Notes under the pieces: model-generated
Database searches by the model: none
Seen by the model: only the letters and a program-made list of their open reading frames with translations
Told to the model about the DNA's origin: nothing
DNA from: Pseudonocardia sp. ICBG1293
Lineage (GTDB): Bacteria > Actinomycetota > Actinomycetes > Mycobacteriales > Pseudonocardiaceae
Length of the DNA: 64,000 nt
Direction of reading: 5' to 3'
Assembly: GCF_020131355.1 (NCBI RefSeq)
Contig: NZ_JAHLEL010000051.1
Coordinates: forward strand, 522,852-586,851
Position numbers and translations under genes: made by a program
In this document: piece after piece, positions 25,172 to 33,913 of the stretch
Numbering within the stretch: the first letter of the stretch is position 1
How the letters are laid out: every line of letters begins with the position of its first letter

Positions 25172-26754
25172 GACCGGGTCGCGCCGCGGCGCTGCTGCTG
25201 GCCGCGGCGCTGGTGCTGTCGTCCTGCGGGGCCGGTGGCGGTGGCGGCAACGACGAGCCGGTCGGGGACCCGCGTCCCGGCGGCTCGCTGGTGTGGCAGC
25301 TGCCGGCCGAGGTGTCCACCGACCTGAACCCGCTGGAGAGCTCCGACCCGAGCGCCACCGGGCTGATCTCCGGCTCGGTCTACGGGAAGCTGCTCGACTG
25401 GCGCACCGGCCCCGACGTCACGGAGATGGAGCTGGAGGGCGACCTGGCCGAGTCGTGGGAGGTCTCCGAGGACGGTCTGACCTACACCTTCCACCTGCGC
25501 CGGGACGTCACCTGGCACGACGTCGAGCCGGTGAACGGCCGGCCCTTCGTCGCCGACGACGTCGTCGCGACGATCACCGCGATGAAGGAGCGCGGCCTGC
25601 AGGCCTACATGCTCGAGGCGGTGCGGACCGTGCAGGCGCCGGACGAGCACACCGTCGTCCTGACCCTGGACCGGCCCTTCGCCCCGCTGCTGGAGTACGT
25701 GGCCTACCACACCTTCCTGATGGTTCCCCGGGAAGGGATCGAGGGGCGCTACGACCTGGACACGGTGGCGATCGGCACCGGGCCGTTCCTGCTCGCCGAG
25801 CACACCCCGGACGTCGAGTGGGTGCTCCGGCGCAATCCCGACTACCACGTTCCCGATCGCCCGTACCTCGACGAGGTCCGGCGACCGGTCATCAACGACA
25901 CGGCGGCGACCACCGCGGCCCTGCGGAGCGGCCGCCTCGACGTGGGCACCACCAGCGACGTCACCGTGGCGGACGAGTTCCGCGACGGCGACCACACCGT
26001 GACCGAGACGCCCGGCGCGCCGGTGAGCTTCTACCTCAACCCGCGCGTGGAGCCGTTCGACGACGTCCGGGTACGCCGCGCGGTGTCCCTCGCGATCGAC
26101 TGGGAGGGCATGGGGGAGACCGTCCGCGGCTCGTTCAACCTCACCTCCATCCTGCGTCCCGACGTCTCCGACGCAGCACTGTCCGAGGACGAGGTCCGCG
26201 AGATCCGCCCGTTCGACCCCGAGCAGGCCCGCCGGCTCCTCGCCGAGGCCGGTCTCCCTGACGGCTTCACGACCACGCTGCTCGTCCAGCGGGTCGACGA
26301 CGAGGACGTGCGCGAGGCCCAGTGGATGCAGGCCGACCTGGCCGAGGTCGGGATCGACGTCACGATCGAGACCGTCGACCCCGGGACCGGGATCGAACGC
26401 CGGCGCACCCACGAGTTCGCCATGACGAAGGCACTCCGGACCGTGCACCTGCCCGACCAGACCTGGCGCGACTTCATGCCCGGCTACATCGAGAACTACG
26501 CGCTCGTCGACGACCCGGAACTCGTCGAGGGCTACGCCCGGACCCGGACCACCACCGACGACGCCGAGCGGCGCGAGCTGCACCGCGCCATGCAGAGGCG
26601 GATGGAGACCGAGATCGTGCAGGGCCTGTTCCCGATCCAGAAGTTCGACTACACGATCTTCTCCTCGCGGACCCGGGACCTGTTCCCGGTGCCGATCCAC
26701 CAGGGCCGCCGGCTCGCCGACGTGTGGCTCAGCGACCAGCCTGCGTCGCCGTGA
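25168..26754 (+). CDS. peptide/nickel-type ABC transporter substrate-binding lipoprotein
   Basis: 528 residues, SBP family 5. The signal is GRAAALLLAAALVLSSC with lipobox LSSC, so it is membrane-anchored outside. Typical features are GGSLVWQLP, the LAESWEVSEDGLTYTFHLRRDVTWHD strand near residue 90, and YLDEVRRPVI. Members of this family bind oligopeptides, metals, opines, glycosides and other solutes, so the ligand cannot be read from sequence. Starts in a 4-base overlap with the SDR and ends in one with the flavoprotein. Confidence 0.9.
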   Translation: MRPGRAAALLLAAALVLSSCGAGGGGGNDEPVGDPRPGGSLVWQLPAEVSTDLNPLESSDPSATGLISGSVYGKLLDWRTGPDVTEMELEGDLAESWEVSEDGLTYTFHLRRDVTWHDVEPVNGRPFVADDVVATITAMKERGLQAYMLEAVRTVQAPDEHTVVLTLDRPFAPLLEYVAYHTFLMVPREGIEGRYDLDTVAIGTGPFLLAEHTPDVEWVLRRNPDYHVPDRPYLDEVRRPVINDTAATTAALRSGRLDVGTTSDVTVADEFRDGDHTVTETPGAPVSFYLNPRVEPFDDVRVRRAVSLAIDWEGMGETVRGSFNLTSILRPDVSDAALSEDEVREIRPFDPEQARRLLAEAGLPDGFTTTLLVQRVDDEDVREAQWMQADLAEVGIDVTIETVDPGTGIERRRTHEFAMTKALRTVHLPDQTWRDFMPGYIENYALVDDPELVEGYARTRTTTDDAERRELHRAMQRRMETEIVQGLFPIQKFDYTIFSSRTRDLFPVPIHQGRRLADVWLSDQPASP

Positions 26755-27701
26755 GCGTCGGGGTACACGATCTCGTCGTCGTCGGGTCCGGCCCGGCCGG
26801 GTACACCGCGGCGGTCTACGCCGCCCGGGCCCGGCTGGCCCCGCTGGTGTTCGAGGGCTCCAGTCACGGCGGCGCCCTGATGACCACCACCGACGTGGAG
26901 AACTACCCCGGCTTCCCCGACGGCGTCGACGGGCCCGGCCTGATGGGGCGGATGCGGGCGCAGGCCGAGCGCTTCGGCGCCGATCTGCGGCCCCGCGACG
27001 TCGGGGAGATCCGGCTGGACGGCCCGGTCAAGGAGATCGTGACCGACGGCGAGGTGCACCGGGCCCGTGCGGTGGTGCTCGCGATGGGCGCCGCGCCGCG
27101 CTACCTCGGTGTGCCGGGGGAGCAGGAGCTGCTCGGGCGGGGGGTCTCGTCCTGCGCGACCTGCGACGGGTTCTTCTTCCGGGACCGGGACGTCGCCGTC
27201 GTCGGTGGCGGGGACTCCGCGATGGAGGAGGCGCACTTTCTCACCCGGTTCGCCCGCAGCGTCACGGTCGTGCACCGCCGGGACACCTTCCGGGCGTCGC
27301 GGATCATGCTGGAGCGGGCACGGGCGAATCCCGCGATCCGTTGGGCGACCCGTCGCGAGGTCGTCGCGGTGACCGGCGACGGCGCGGTCGGCGGGCTGCG
27401 CCTGCGCGACGTCCGGGACGGCGCGGAGTCCGGGCTGGACGTCGCCGGGGTGTTCGTCGCGATCGGCCACGACCCGCGCAGCGGGCTGGTCGCCGACCGG
27501 CTCGACCTGGACCCCGACGGCTACGTCCGCACGCTCGACGGGACCACCCGGACCGCCGTCGACGGGGTGTTCGCCTGCGGTGACCTGGTGGACCGGTACT
27601 ACCGGCAGGCGGTCACCGCCGCCGGGTCGGGCTGCGCCGCGGCGATCGACGCCGAGCGCTGGCTGGCCGGGGCCCGCGTGGACCGTCCTTCCACGACGTG
27701 A
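26751..27701 (+). CDS. thioredoxin-reductase-like flavoprotein
   Basis: 316 residues. FAD motif VGSGPAGYTAA, TTDVENYPGF, the redox pair C135-A-T-C138 (SSCATCDGFFF), NADPH motif VVGGGDSAMEEA, and the FACGDLVDRYYRQAVTAAG flavin-contact end. All the elements of TrxB are there, but no thioredoxin gene is adjacent. Housekeeping trxB is normally next to trxA near the origin, so this is probably a second, dedicated copy. Its likely partners are the dithiol CGSC proteins encoded nearby (inference). GTG 26751 overlaps the binding-protein gene. Confidence 0.88.
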   Translation: MSVGVHDLVVVGSGPAGYTAAVYAARARLAPLVFEGSSHGGALMTTTDVENYPGFPDGVDGPGLMGRMRAQAERFGADLRPRDVGEIRLDGPVKEIVTDGEVHRARAVVLAMGAAPRYLGVPGEQELLGRGVSSCATCDGFFFRDRDVAVVGGGDSAMEEAHFLTRFARSVTVVHRRDTFRASRIMLERARANPAIRWATRREVVAVTGDGAVGGLRLRDVRDGAESGLDVAGVFVAIGHDPRSGLVADRLDLDPDGYVRTLDGTTRTAVDGVFACGDLVDRYYRQAVTAAGSGCAAAIDAERWLAGARVDRPSTT

Positions 27702-27704
27702 AAG
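27688..27704 (+). promoter_or_regulatory. palindromic operator, third copy
   Basis: CTTCCACGACGTGAAAG spans the stop codon of the flavoprotein gene. The arms CTTYCAC and GTGRAAG match the copy at 18362, but the centre is GAC rather than CCG. A CATCGT element begins 46 bases downstream at 27734, the same spacing as in the other copies. Confidence 0.45.
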
Positions 27705-27732
27705 CGCCCTCCCGGCACCCGCCGGGAGGGCG
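27705..27732 (+). terminator. 11-bp perfect hairpin after the flavoprotein gene
   Basis: CGCCCTCCCGG (27705-27715) pairs with CCGGGAGGGCG (27722-27732) around a 6-base loop. It starts 4 bases after the stop and directly abuts the operator at 27688. Confidence 0.7.
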
Positions 27733-27832
27733 GCATCGTGAGGGCACGAGCCGGTGACCCGGCCCACATTCCCTTCCGGGCCCCGGACCTCCGCCGAGGC
27801 GGCCGTATCCGTTCCCACACACAGGAGCCGAC

Positions 27833-28942
27833 ATGGGCATGACGACCCGAGCCGCGATCTGCCGCACACCGGGGACGCCGTGGGAGATCACCGACGTGGA
27901 GCTGGACGACCCGCGCGCCAACGAGGTCCGCATCCGGTTCCACGCCGCGGGGCTCTGCCACTCCGACGACCACATCCAGAAGGGCGACGCGCGGATGCGG
28001 ATGCCCGTCGTCGGCGGGCACGAGGGCGCCGGGGTGGTCGAGGCGATCGGTCCCGGTGTCACCCGGGTGCAGGTCGGGGACCACGTCGTGTGCTCCTTCA
28101 TACCGGCCTGCGGCTCCTGCCGGTACTGCTCCACCGCCCGGCAGAACCTGTGCGACGCCGGGAAGAACGCCGCCACCGGTAAGTTCCCGGACGGGACCTT
28201 CCGGTTCCACCTCGACGGCGAGGACCTCGGCGGGCTCTGCGTGCTCGGCACGTTCTCCCAGTACGCGGTGGTCTCCGAGTTCTCCTGCATCCCGATCGCC
28301 GACGACATCCCGTTCGACGTCGCCTCCCTGGTCGGCTGCGGCGTACCGACCGGCTGGGGCTCGGCGGTGCACGCCGCCGGGGTCCGTGCCGGGCAGACCG
28401 TCGTCGTCTACGGCTGCGGCGGGGTCGGGGCCAACGCGGTGCAGGGCGCCCGGCTCGCCGGTGCCCGCAATGTGGTGGTGGTCGACCCGGTGGCGTTCAA
28501 GCGCGACATGGCGAAGGTCTTCGGGGCCACCCACACCTTCGCCGACGCGCAGAGCGCGCACGAGTTCGTCGTCGAGACCACCTGGGGCGAGCTCGCCGAC
28601 CACGCGATCATCACCGTCGGTGTGCTGCACGACGAGGTGATCGCCCGCGCGCTGGCGGTCACCGGGAAGTCCGGCCAGGTCACCGTCACCGCGGTCGGTA
28701 ACGGCTCGGTCCGGGCGCCGTCCGGGATGCTGATCGGCTACCAGCGCCGGGTGCAGGGCGCGATCTTCGGCGCCTGCAATCCGCTGCACGACGTGCCCCG
28801 ACTGCTCGACCTCTACCGCTCCGGCGACCTCAAGCTGGACGAGCTGATCACCAGGCGGTACCGCCTGGAGGAGGTCAACCAGGGCTACGCGGACATGGCG
28901 GACGGCCGGAACGTCCGCGGCGTGATCGTCCACGAGCACTGA
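27833..28942 (+). CDS. NDMA-dependent (mycofactocin-class) zinc alcohol dehydrogenase, copy 1
   Basis: 369 residues, close to the Rxyl_3153-type NDMA-dependent alcohol dehydrogenases, which hold NAD(H) tightly and are thought to be reoxidised through mycofactocin. Catalytic zinc ligands C42 (AAGLCHSDDH) and H63/E64 (GGHEGAG); structural zinc cysteines C93, C96, C99 and C107; NAD motif YGCGGVGANAVQGA; the characteristic THTFADAQSAHEFVVE. ATG 27833 has AGGAG 6-10 bases upstream. First gene of the long catabolic unit that runs to 39399. No mycofactocin biosynthesis gene lies in this window. Confidence 0.9.
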   Translation: MGMTTRAAICRTPGTPWEITDVELDDPRANEVRIRFHAAGLCHSDDHIQKGDARMRMPVVGGHEGAGVVEAIGPGVTRVQVGDHVVCSFIPACGSCRYCSTARQNLCDAGKNAATGKFPDGTFRFHLDGEDLGGLCVLGTFSQYAVVSEFSCIPIADDIPFDVASLVGCGVPTGWGSAVHAAGVRAGQTVVVYGCGGVGANAVQGARLAGARNVVVVDPVAFKRDMAKVFGATHTFADAQSAHEFVVETTWGELADHAIITVGVLHDEVIARALAVTGKSGQVTVTAVGNGSVRAPSGMLIGYQRRVQGAIFGACNPLHDVPRLLDLYRSGDLKLDELITRRYRLEEVNQGYADMADGRNVRGVIVHEH

Positions 28943-28952
28943 GGCGGCGACG

Positions 28953-30431
28953 ATGACGACCGACACGACGGCCGGCACGGACACCGATACCGGCGCCGGA
29001 CCGACCGCCGGGGCCACCCACCTGATCGGCGACGCCTGGGTGCCCGCCGCGGACGGCCGCACGATCGACGTGCTCGACCCCTCCACCGGCGAGGTCGTCG
29101 GCCGGGTGCCGCGCGGCACCGCCACCGACGTCGACGCCGCCGTCGCGGCCGCCCGGGAGGCGTTCCCGGCCTGGCGCGACACCAGTGCCACCGAGCGCGG
29201 GCGGCTGCTGCTGCGCTGGGCCGAGCTGGTCGAGCGGCACGCCGACGAGCTGGACCGGCTGGAGTCCCGTGAGGTGGGGCGGCCGCACTGGGGCCCGCCG
29301 CCGATGGCTCGGATGCTCACCTTCCTGGCCGGGCAGGCCGACAAGGTCCAGGGGCTCTCGCTACCCACCCACACCCCGGACGTCCTCGGTCTCACCCTGC
29401 GCGAGCCCTACGGCGTCGTCGCCTCGATCATCCCGTGGAACGCCCCGGGCCCGATGTTCGCCAACGACACCGGCGCTGCGATCGCCGCGGGCAACACCGT
29501 GGTCGTCAAACCGGCCGAGGACGCCCCGCTGACCCCGCTCGCGCTGGCCCGGCTCGCCCGCGAGGCCGGGATCCCGCCGGGGGTGGTCAACGTCGTCACC
29601 GGCTACGGCCACGAGGCCGGCGCCGCCCTTCCCGCGCACCCCGACGTCGCCCGGGTCGGTTTCACCGGCTCCCCGGAGACCGGGTCCGCGGTGATGGCGA
29701 CCTGCGCACGACGGCTGGTACCGCTGCACCTGGAGCTGGGCGGCAAGTCCCCGCAGGTGGTGTTCCCGGACGCCGACCTGGACCGGGCGATCCCGGCGAT
29801 CGTCGCGGGCATCACGCTGAACACCGGCCAGATCTGCGCCGCCGGGTCCCGGGTCGTGGTGGACCGGTCGATCCGCGCCGAGGTGGTGGAACGGCTCGCC
29901 GCCGAGATGGCGGCGGTCAGCGTCGGCCCCTGGCACGCACGGGCCCGGATGGGGCCGCTGATCAACGCCCGGCAGCGGGACCGGGTGCTCGGCTACGTCC
30001 GCGCCGGACGCGAGGAGGGCGCTCGGCTGGTGACCGGCGGCGGCACGCCGCCCGGGAGCGGACTGGACCGCGGGTTCTTCGTCGAACCGATGCTGTTCGA
30101 CGACGTCGACCCCGGCATGACGATCGCCCGCGAGGAGATCTTCGGCCCGGTGCTGTCGGTGCTCGCGGTGGACGACGAGGCCGAGGCCCTCGACGTCGCG
30201 AACGGCACCGACTACGGGCTGGTCGCGTCGGTCTGGACCCGCGACGTCGGCCGTGCCGTGCGGATGTCGCGCGGGCTGGCCGCCGGGCAGGTCGCGGTGA
30301 ACGCCGCGCTCGGCGCCGGGGTGATCGGCGGGCCGTTCGGCGGCTACCGGCGCAGCGGCTTCGGCCGGACCATGGGCGCCGACGCCGTGCTGGAGCACAC
30401 CCAGGTGAAGACGGTGTCGATCCGTGGCTGA
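28953..30431 (+). CDS. aldehyde dehydrogenase
   Basis: 492 residues, NAD(P)-dependent oxidation of an aldehyde to an acid. Active-site C295 (NTGQICAAGSR), general base E261 (LELGGKSPQ), Asn in IIPWNAPGP and the FTGSPETGS cofactor loop. Directly follows the alcohol dehydrogenase by 10 bases, so the natural reading is alcohol to aldehyde to acid. Overlaps the LLM gene by 8 bases. Confidence 0.92.
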   Translation: MTTDTTAGTDTDTGAGPTAGATHLIGDAWVPAADGRTIDVLDPSTGEVVGRVPRGTATDVDAAVAAAREAFPAWRDTSATERGRLLLRWAELVERHADELDRLESREVGRPHWGPPPMARMLTFLAGQADKVQGLSLPTHTPDVLGLTLREPYGVVASIIPWNAPGPMFANDTGAAIAAGNTVVVKPAEDAPLTPLALARLAREAGIPPGVVNVVTGYGHEAGAALPAHPDVARVGFTGSPETGSAVMATCARRLVPLHLELGGKSPQVVFPDADLDRAIPAIVAGITLNTGQICAAGSRVVVDRSIRAEVVERLAAEMAAVSVGPWHARARMGPLINARQRDRVLGYVRAGREEGARLVTGGGTPPGSGLDRGFFVEPMLFDDVDPGMTIAREEIFGPVLSVLAVDDEAEALDVANGTDYGLVASVWTRDVGRAVRMSRGLAAGQVAVNAALGAGVIGGPFGGYRRSGFGRTMGADAVLEHTQVKTVSIRG

Positions 30432-31398
30432 GCGGACGGCGGGCACCGGGGTGCGGCTGCGGGTGCTCATGGAACCCCGCCACGGCTGCCGCTACGACGA
30501 GATCCTCGCCCTCGCCCGGGCGACCGAGGCCGCCGGGTTCGACGCGTTCTTCCGCTCCGACCACCTGATGGGCGTCGACCCGCACGACCGCACGTACCGC
30601 CCCACCGACTGCTGGACCACGCTGGGCGGCCTGGCCCGCGACACCGGCCGGATCCGGCTCGGCGCCCTGGTCGGAGCCGCCACGTTCCGCGAGGCCGGCC
30701 TGCTCGCGACGATCGTCGCCTCCGTCGACGAGATGAGCGGCGGCCGGGTCGAGCTGGGACTGGGCACCGGCTGGTACGAGCGCGAGCACGCCGCGTTCGG
30801 GATCCCGTTCCCGCCGACCCGCGACCGGTTCGACCGGCTGGAGGAGCAGCTGACGATCGTCACCGGCCTGTGGCGGGCCGCCCGGGCCGGCACGTCGTTC
30901 TCCCACGACGGCCACCACCACCGGATCGCGGACAACCACACCCCGCCGCACCCGGCGCAGGACCCGTACCCGCCGGTGATAGTCGGCGGGACCGGTCGGC
31001 GGCGCACCCCCGCGATCGCCGCCCGCTTCGCCGACGAGTTCAACGGCGCCCTCGGCGGCGACCTGGCCGAGCGCTACGCGGTGTTCGACCGGGCGTGCGA
31101 GGCGATCGGCCGGGACCCGGCGACCGCACGCCGGTCCGCGGTACTGCCGGTGGCCTGCGGCGCCGACCCGGCGCAGGTCGCCCGCCGCGGCGCGGTCATC
31201 GGGTCCGACCTCATGCGCGACAACGCCGCCATCGGGTCTCCGGACCACGTCACGGACCGGATCGGACGGCTGGCCGAGGCCGGTGCGGACACCGTCTACC
31301 TGCACGTCTACGACATCGCCGATCTCGACCACATCGCCCTGATCGGGGCGGAGGTGCTGCCGCACGTCGCGGCACGACCGGAGGGGGCCCCGCAGTGA
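30424..31398 (+). CDS. LLM-class (F420-type) oxidoreductase
   Basis: 324 residues of the luciferase-like TIM-barrel family: ATEAAGFDAFFRSDHLM, RLGALVGAATFREAGLLA, GRVELGLGTGWYEREHAAFG and PPVIVGGTGRRRTPAIAARFADEFN. Members with this GTGWYEREHAAFG block generally use F420 rather than FMN. The electron-transfer partner and substrate are unknown. GTG 30424 overlaps the aldehyde dehydrogenase; the stop overlaps the second NDMA-type dehydrogenase. Confidence 0.87.
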   Translation: MAERTAGTGVRLRVLMEPRHGCRYDEILALARATEAAGFDAFFRSDHLMGVDPHDRTYRPTDCWTTLGGLARDTGRIRLGALVGAATFREAGLLATIVASVDEMSGGRVELGLGTGWYEREHAAFGIPFPPTRDRFDRLEEQLTIVTGLWRAARAGTSFSHDGHHHRIADNHTPPHPAQDPYPPVIVGGTGRRRTPAIAARFADEFNGALGGDLAERYAVFDRACEAIGRDPATARRSAVLPVACGADPAQVARRGAVIGSDLMRDNAAIGSPDHVTDRIGRLAEAGADTVYLHVYDIADLDHIALIGAEVLPHVAARPEGAPQ

Positions 31399-32570
31399 GC
31401 ACAGCAGAGACGACGGCCGGACCGTCCACCGCCGACGCCGGTGTCATCACCACCCGGGCGGCGGTGGCCCGCGGCCCGCACACCGGCTGGGAGCTGACCG
31501 ACCTGCGGCTCGAACCGCCCCGCGCGCACGAGGTGCGGGTCCGGTTCCACGCCGCCGGTCTGTGCCACTCCGACGACCACATCACCGCGGGCGACGCGCC
31601 CGTACGGTTCCCGGTCGTCGGCGGCCACGAGGGCGCCGGGATCGTCGAGTCGGTCGGCCCGGACGTGCGCCGGGTCCGCCCCGGCGACCGGATCGTCTGC
31701 TCCTACATCCCCGCCTGCGGCGCCTGCCGTCCCTGCTCGACCGGGCACCAGAACATGTGCGTGAAGGGCCTCAACGCGGGCACCGGGATGTTCCTCGACG
31801 GGTCGTTCCGGTTCCACCAGGGCACCGGCGACGAGCGCGTGGACTTCGGCGGCTTCTGCACGCTCGGCACGTTCTCGCAGTACGCGGTGGTATCGGAGTG
31901 GGCGTGCGTCCCGCTGCCCGAGGACATCCCGTTCGAGATCGGCGCGCTGGTCGGCTGCGGTGTCCCCACCGGCTGGGGCTCCGCGGTGTACGCCGCGGGC
32001 GTCCGGGCGGGGGAGACGGTGGTGATCTACGGCGCGGGCGGGGTCGGGTCGAACGCCGTGCAGGGCGCCCGCTACGCCGGCGCGAAGAACGTGGTCGTCG
32101 TCGATCCGGTTGCGTTCAAGCGCGAGTCCGCCGAGATGTTCGGGGCGACGCACACCTTCGCCGACGCGGCGAGCGCACACGAGTTCGTCGTCGAGACCAC
32201 CTGGGGCCAGCTCGCCGACCATGCGATCTGCACCCCCGGCGTCCTCACCCCGGAGATCGTGAACGACGCCGTCGCGGTCGTCGGCAAGGGCGGCAGGGTC
32301 ACCGTGACCGCGGTCGGGCGGCTCGGGGAGAACACCGTCGACGTGCACGCCGGGATGATGATCAGCTACCAGCGCCAGATCCGTGGCGCGCTGTTCGGCG
32401 GCTGCAACCCCCTGTACGACATCCCCCGCCTGCTCGGCCTCTACCGGGCCGGCGACCTCAAGCTCGACGAGCTGATCACCCGCCGGTACCGGCTGGACGA
32501 GGTCGACCGGGGCTACGCCGACATGACCGCCGGCCGCACCATCCGCGGCGTGATCGTCCACGACGTCTGA
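31395..32570 (+). CDS. NDMA-dependent (mycofactocin-class) zinc alcohol dehydrogenase, copy 2
   Basis: 391 residues; clearly a paralogue of the enzyme at 27833 (same AAGLCHSDDH, GGHEGAG, YIPACGACRPC, TFADAASAHEFVVETTWGQLADHAI). Zinc ligands C57 and H78, structural cysteines C108, C111, C114 and C122. It differs by a 20-residue N-terminal extension and an insertion GTGDERVDFGGFC. Two paralogues in one unit suggest either two alcohol steps or two substrates. GTG 31395 in a 4-base overlap. Confidence 0.9.
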   Translation: MSTAETTAGPSTADAGVITTRAAVARGPHTGWELTDLRLEPPRAHEVRVRFHAAGLCHSDDHITAGDAPVRFPVVGGHEGAGIVESVGPDVRRVRPGDRIVCSYIPACGACRPCSTGHQNMCVKGLNAGTGMFLDGSFRFHQGTGDERVDFGGFCTLGTFSQYAVVSEWACVPLPEDIPFEIGALVGCGVPTGWGSAVYAAGVRAGETVVIYGAGGVGSNAVQGARYAGAKNVVVVDPVAFKRESAEMFGATHTFADAASAHEFVVETTWGQLADHAICTPGVLTPEIVNDAVAVVGKGGRVTVTAVGRLGENTVDVHAGMMISYQRQIRGALFGGCNPLYDIPRLLGLYRAGDLKLDELITRRYRLDEVDRGYADMTAGRTIRGVIVHDV

Positions 32571-32596
32571 CGCCCGCCGCGATCCGAGGAGCCACC

Positions 32597-33895
32597 GTGT
32601 CCCCTGCACCCGTGCCCGGGTTCGTCGCGCCGGCCGACGCCGATGCCGTCACCGACCTGCTGCGGGCCCAGCTCGAGGGCCTGCTCGCCCGCTCGCCGTT
32701 CTACGCCGACCTGTTCGCCGAGCACGGGATCGACGCGTCGGCGTTCGGCTCGCTCGCCGACCTGGCCCGGTTCCCCTTCACCGGCAAGCAGATGCTGCGC
32801 GACTCCCAGGCGGCGCAGCCGCCGTTGGGCCGGCACGCCGGCGTCGCGATGTCGGAGGTCGTGCGGGTGCACGCCTCCACCGGCACCACCGGACGCCCCA
32901 GCTGGGTCGGGGTGACCCGGCGCGACGCGGGCGCCTGGACCGAGCTGGTCGCACGGGCGTTCCGCACCATGGGGGCCACCCGCGACGACGTCGTCCTGCA
33001 CGGCGCCGGCCTCACCCTGTTCGTCGGCGGCCTCCCGATCCGCGACGCGCTGGAACGTATCGGCAGCACGATGGTCCCGATCGGGACCGGGGCGTCGGAG
33101 AAGGCGGTGCTGGCGCTGGAGTCGCTCGGCGTCACGGCGCTGCACTCGACGCCGTCCTACGCCCGCTACCTGGCCGAGTACCTGAGGGCGGCCGGCCGCG
33201 ACCCGCGCGAGTTCGGGCTGCGCAAGATCTTCGTCGGAGGTGAGCCCGGCGGCGGGGAACCCGCGTTCCGCAGACAGGTCGAGCAGGAGTGGGGCGCCCC
33301 GGTCACCGAGGGGCTCGGCAACGCCGACATGGCCCCGGTGCTGTTCGCCGAGCAGCCCGGCAGCGGTGGGATGCGCTTCACCGGTGGTCGGCACGTGGTC
33401 GCCGAGCTGATCGACCCGGAGTCCGGGGAGCCGGTGGGCGCCGAACCCGGGGCCGAGGGCGAGCTCGTCTACACCTCGGTGGACCGCGAATGCTGCCCGC
33501 TCGTGCGCTTCCGCACCCGGGACCGGGTGGTCGTCACCGGCCGGGCGGCCGACGACGCCCCGCTGATCCGCTGCATCGGTCGGACCGACGACATGCTGAT
33601 CGTGCTCGGCGTCAACGTCTTCCCGTCCGCGGTGCGCGATCTCGTCGTCGCGCTGCACCCGCGCACCACCGGCGCCGTGCAGATCGTGCTGCCCGAGCAC
33701 GGCCCGCGGGTCGACCCGCCGCTGCGGATCGAGGCCGAGTGGGGCGAGGCGGCCGGTGACACCGAGCAGCTCGGCAGGGAGATCGAGACCGCGATCCGGA
33801 CCCGGCTGTCGGTCAGGGCCGCGGTGACGCTCGTGCCGCCCGGCTCGCTGGAACGCGCCGAGATGAAGTCCCGACTGACCCGGCTCGCGGGCTGA
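32597..33895 (+). CDS. phenylacetate-CoA ligase-like (PaaK family) enzyme
   Basis: 432 residues, the PaaK size. Motifs: RSPFYADLFAEHGID and FPFTGKQMLRDSQ at the N-terminus, adenylation loop VHASTGTTGRPSWVGVT, GGEPGGGEP, GLGNADMAPV, CIGRTDDMLIVLGVNVFPSAV and EMKSRLTRL near the end. It should make an acyl-CoA from an (aryl)acid, for example the product of the aldehyde dehydrogenase upstream. GTG 32597 with GAGGAG upstream at 32586-32591. UGSC copy 2 follows after 18 bases. Confidence 0.85.
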   Translation: MSPAPVPGFVAPADADAVTDLLRAQLEGLLARSPFYADLFAEHGIDASAFGSLADLARFPFTGKQMLRDSQAAQPPLGRHAGVAMSEVVRVHASTGTTGRPSWVGVTRRDAGAWTELVARAFRTMGATRDDVVLHGAGLTLFVGGLPIRDALERIGSTMVPIGTGASEKAVLALESLGVTALHSTPSYARYLAEYLRAAGRDPREFGLRKIFVGGEPGGGEPAFRRQVEQEWGAPVTEGLGNADMAPVLFAEQPGSGGMRFTGGRHVVAELIDPESGEPVGAEPGAEGELVYTSVDRECCPLVRFRTRDRVVVTGRAADDAPLIRCIGRTDDMLIVLGVNVFPSAVRDLVVALHPRTTGAVQIVLPEHGPRVDPPLRIEAEWGEAAGDTEQLGREIETAIRTRLSVRAAVTLVPPGSLERAEMKSRLTRLAG

Positions 33896-33913
33896 ACAGG
33901 AAGGAGACGAGAC

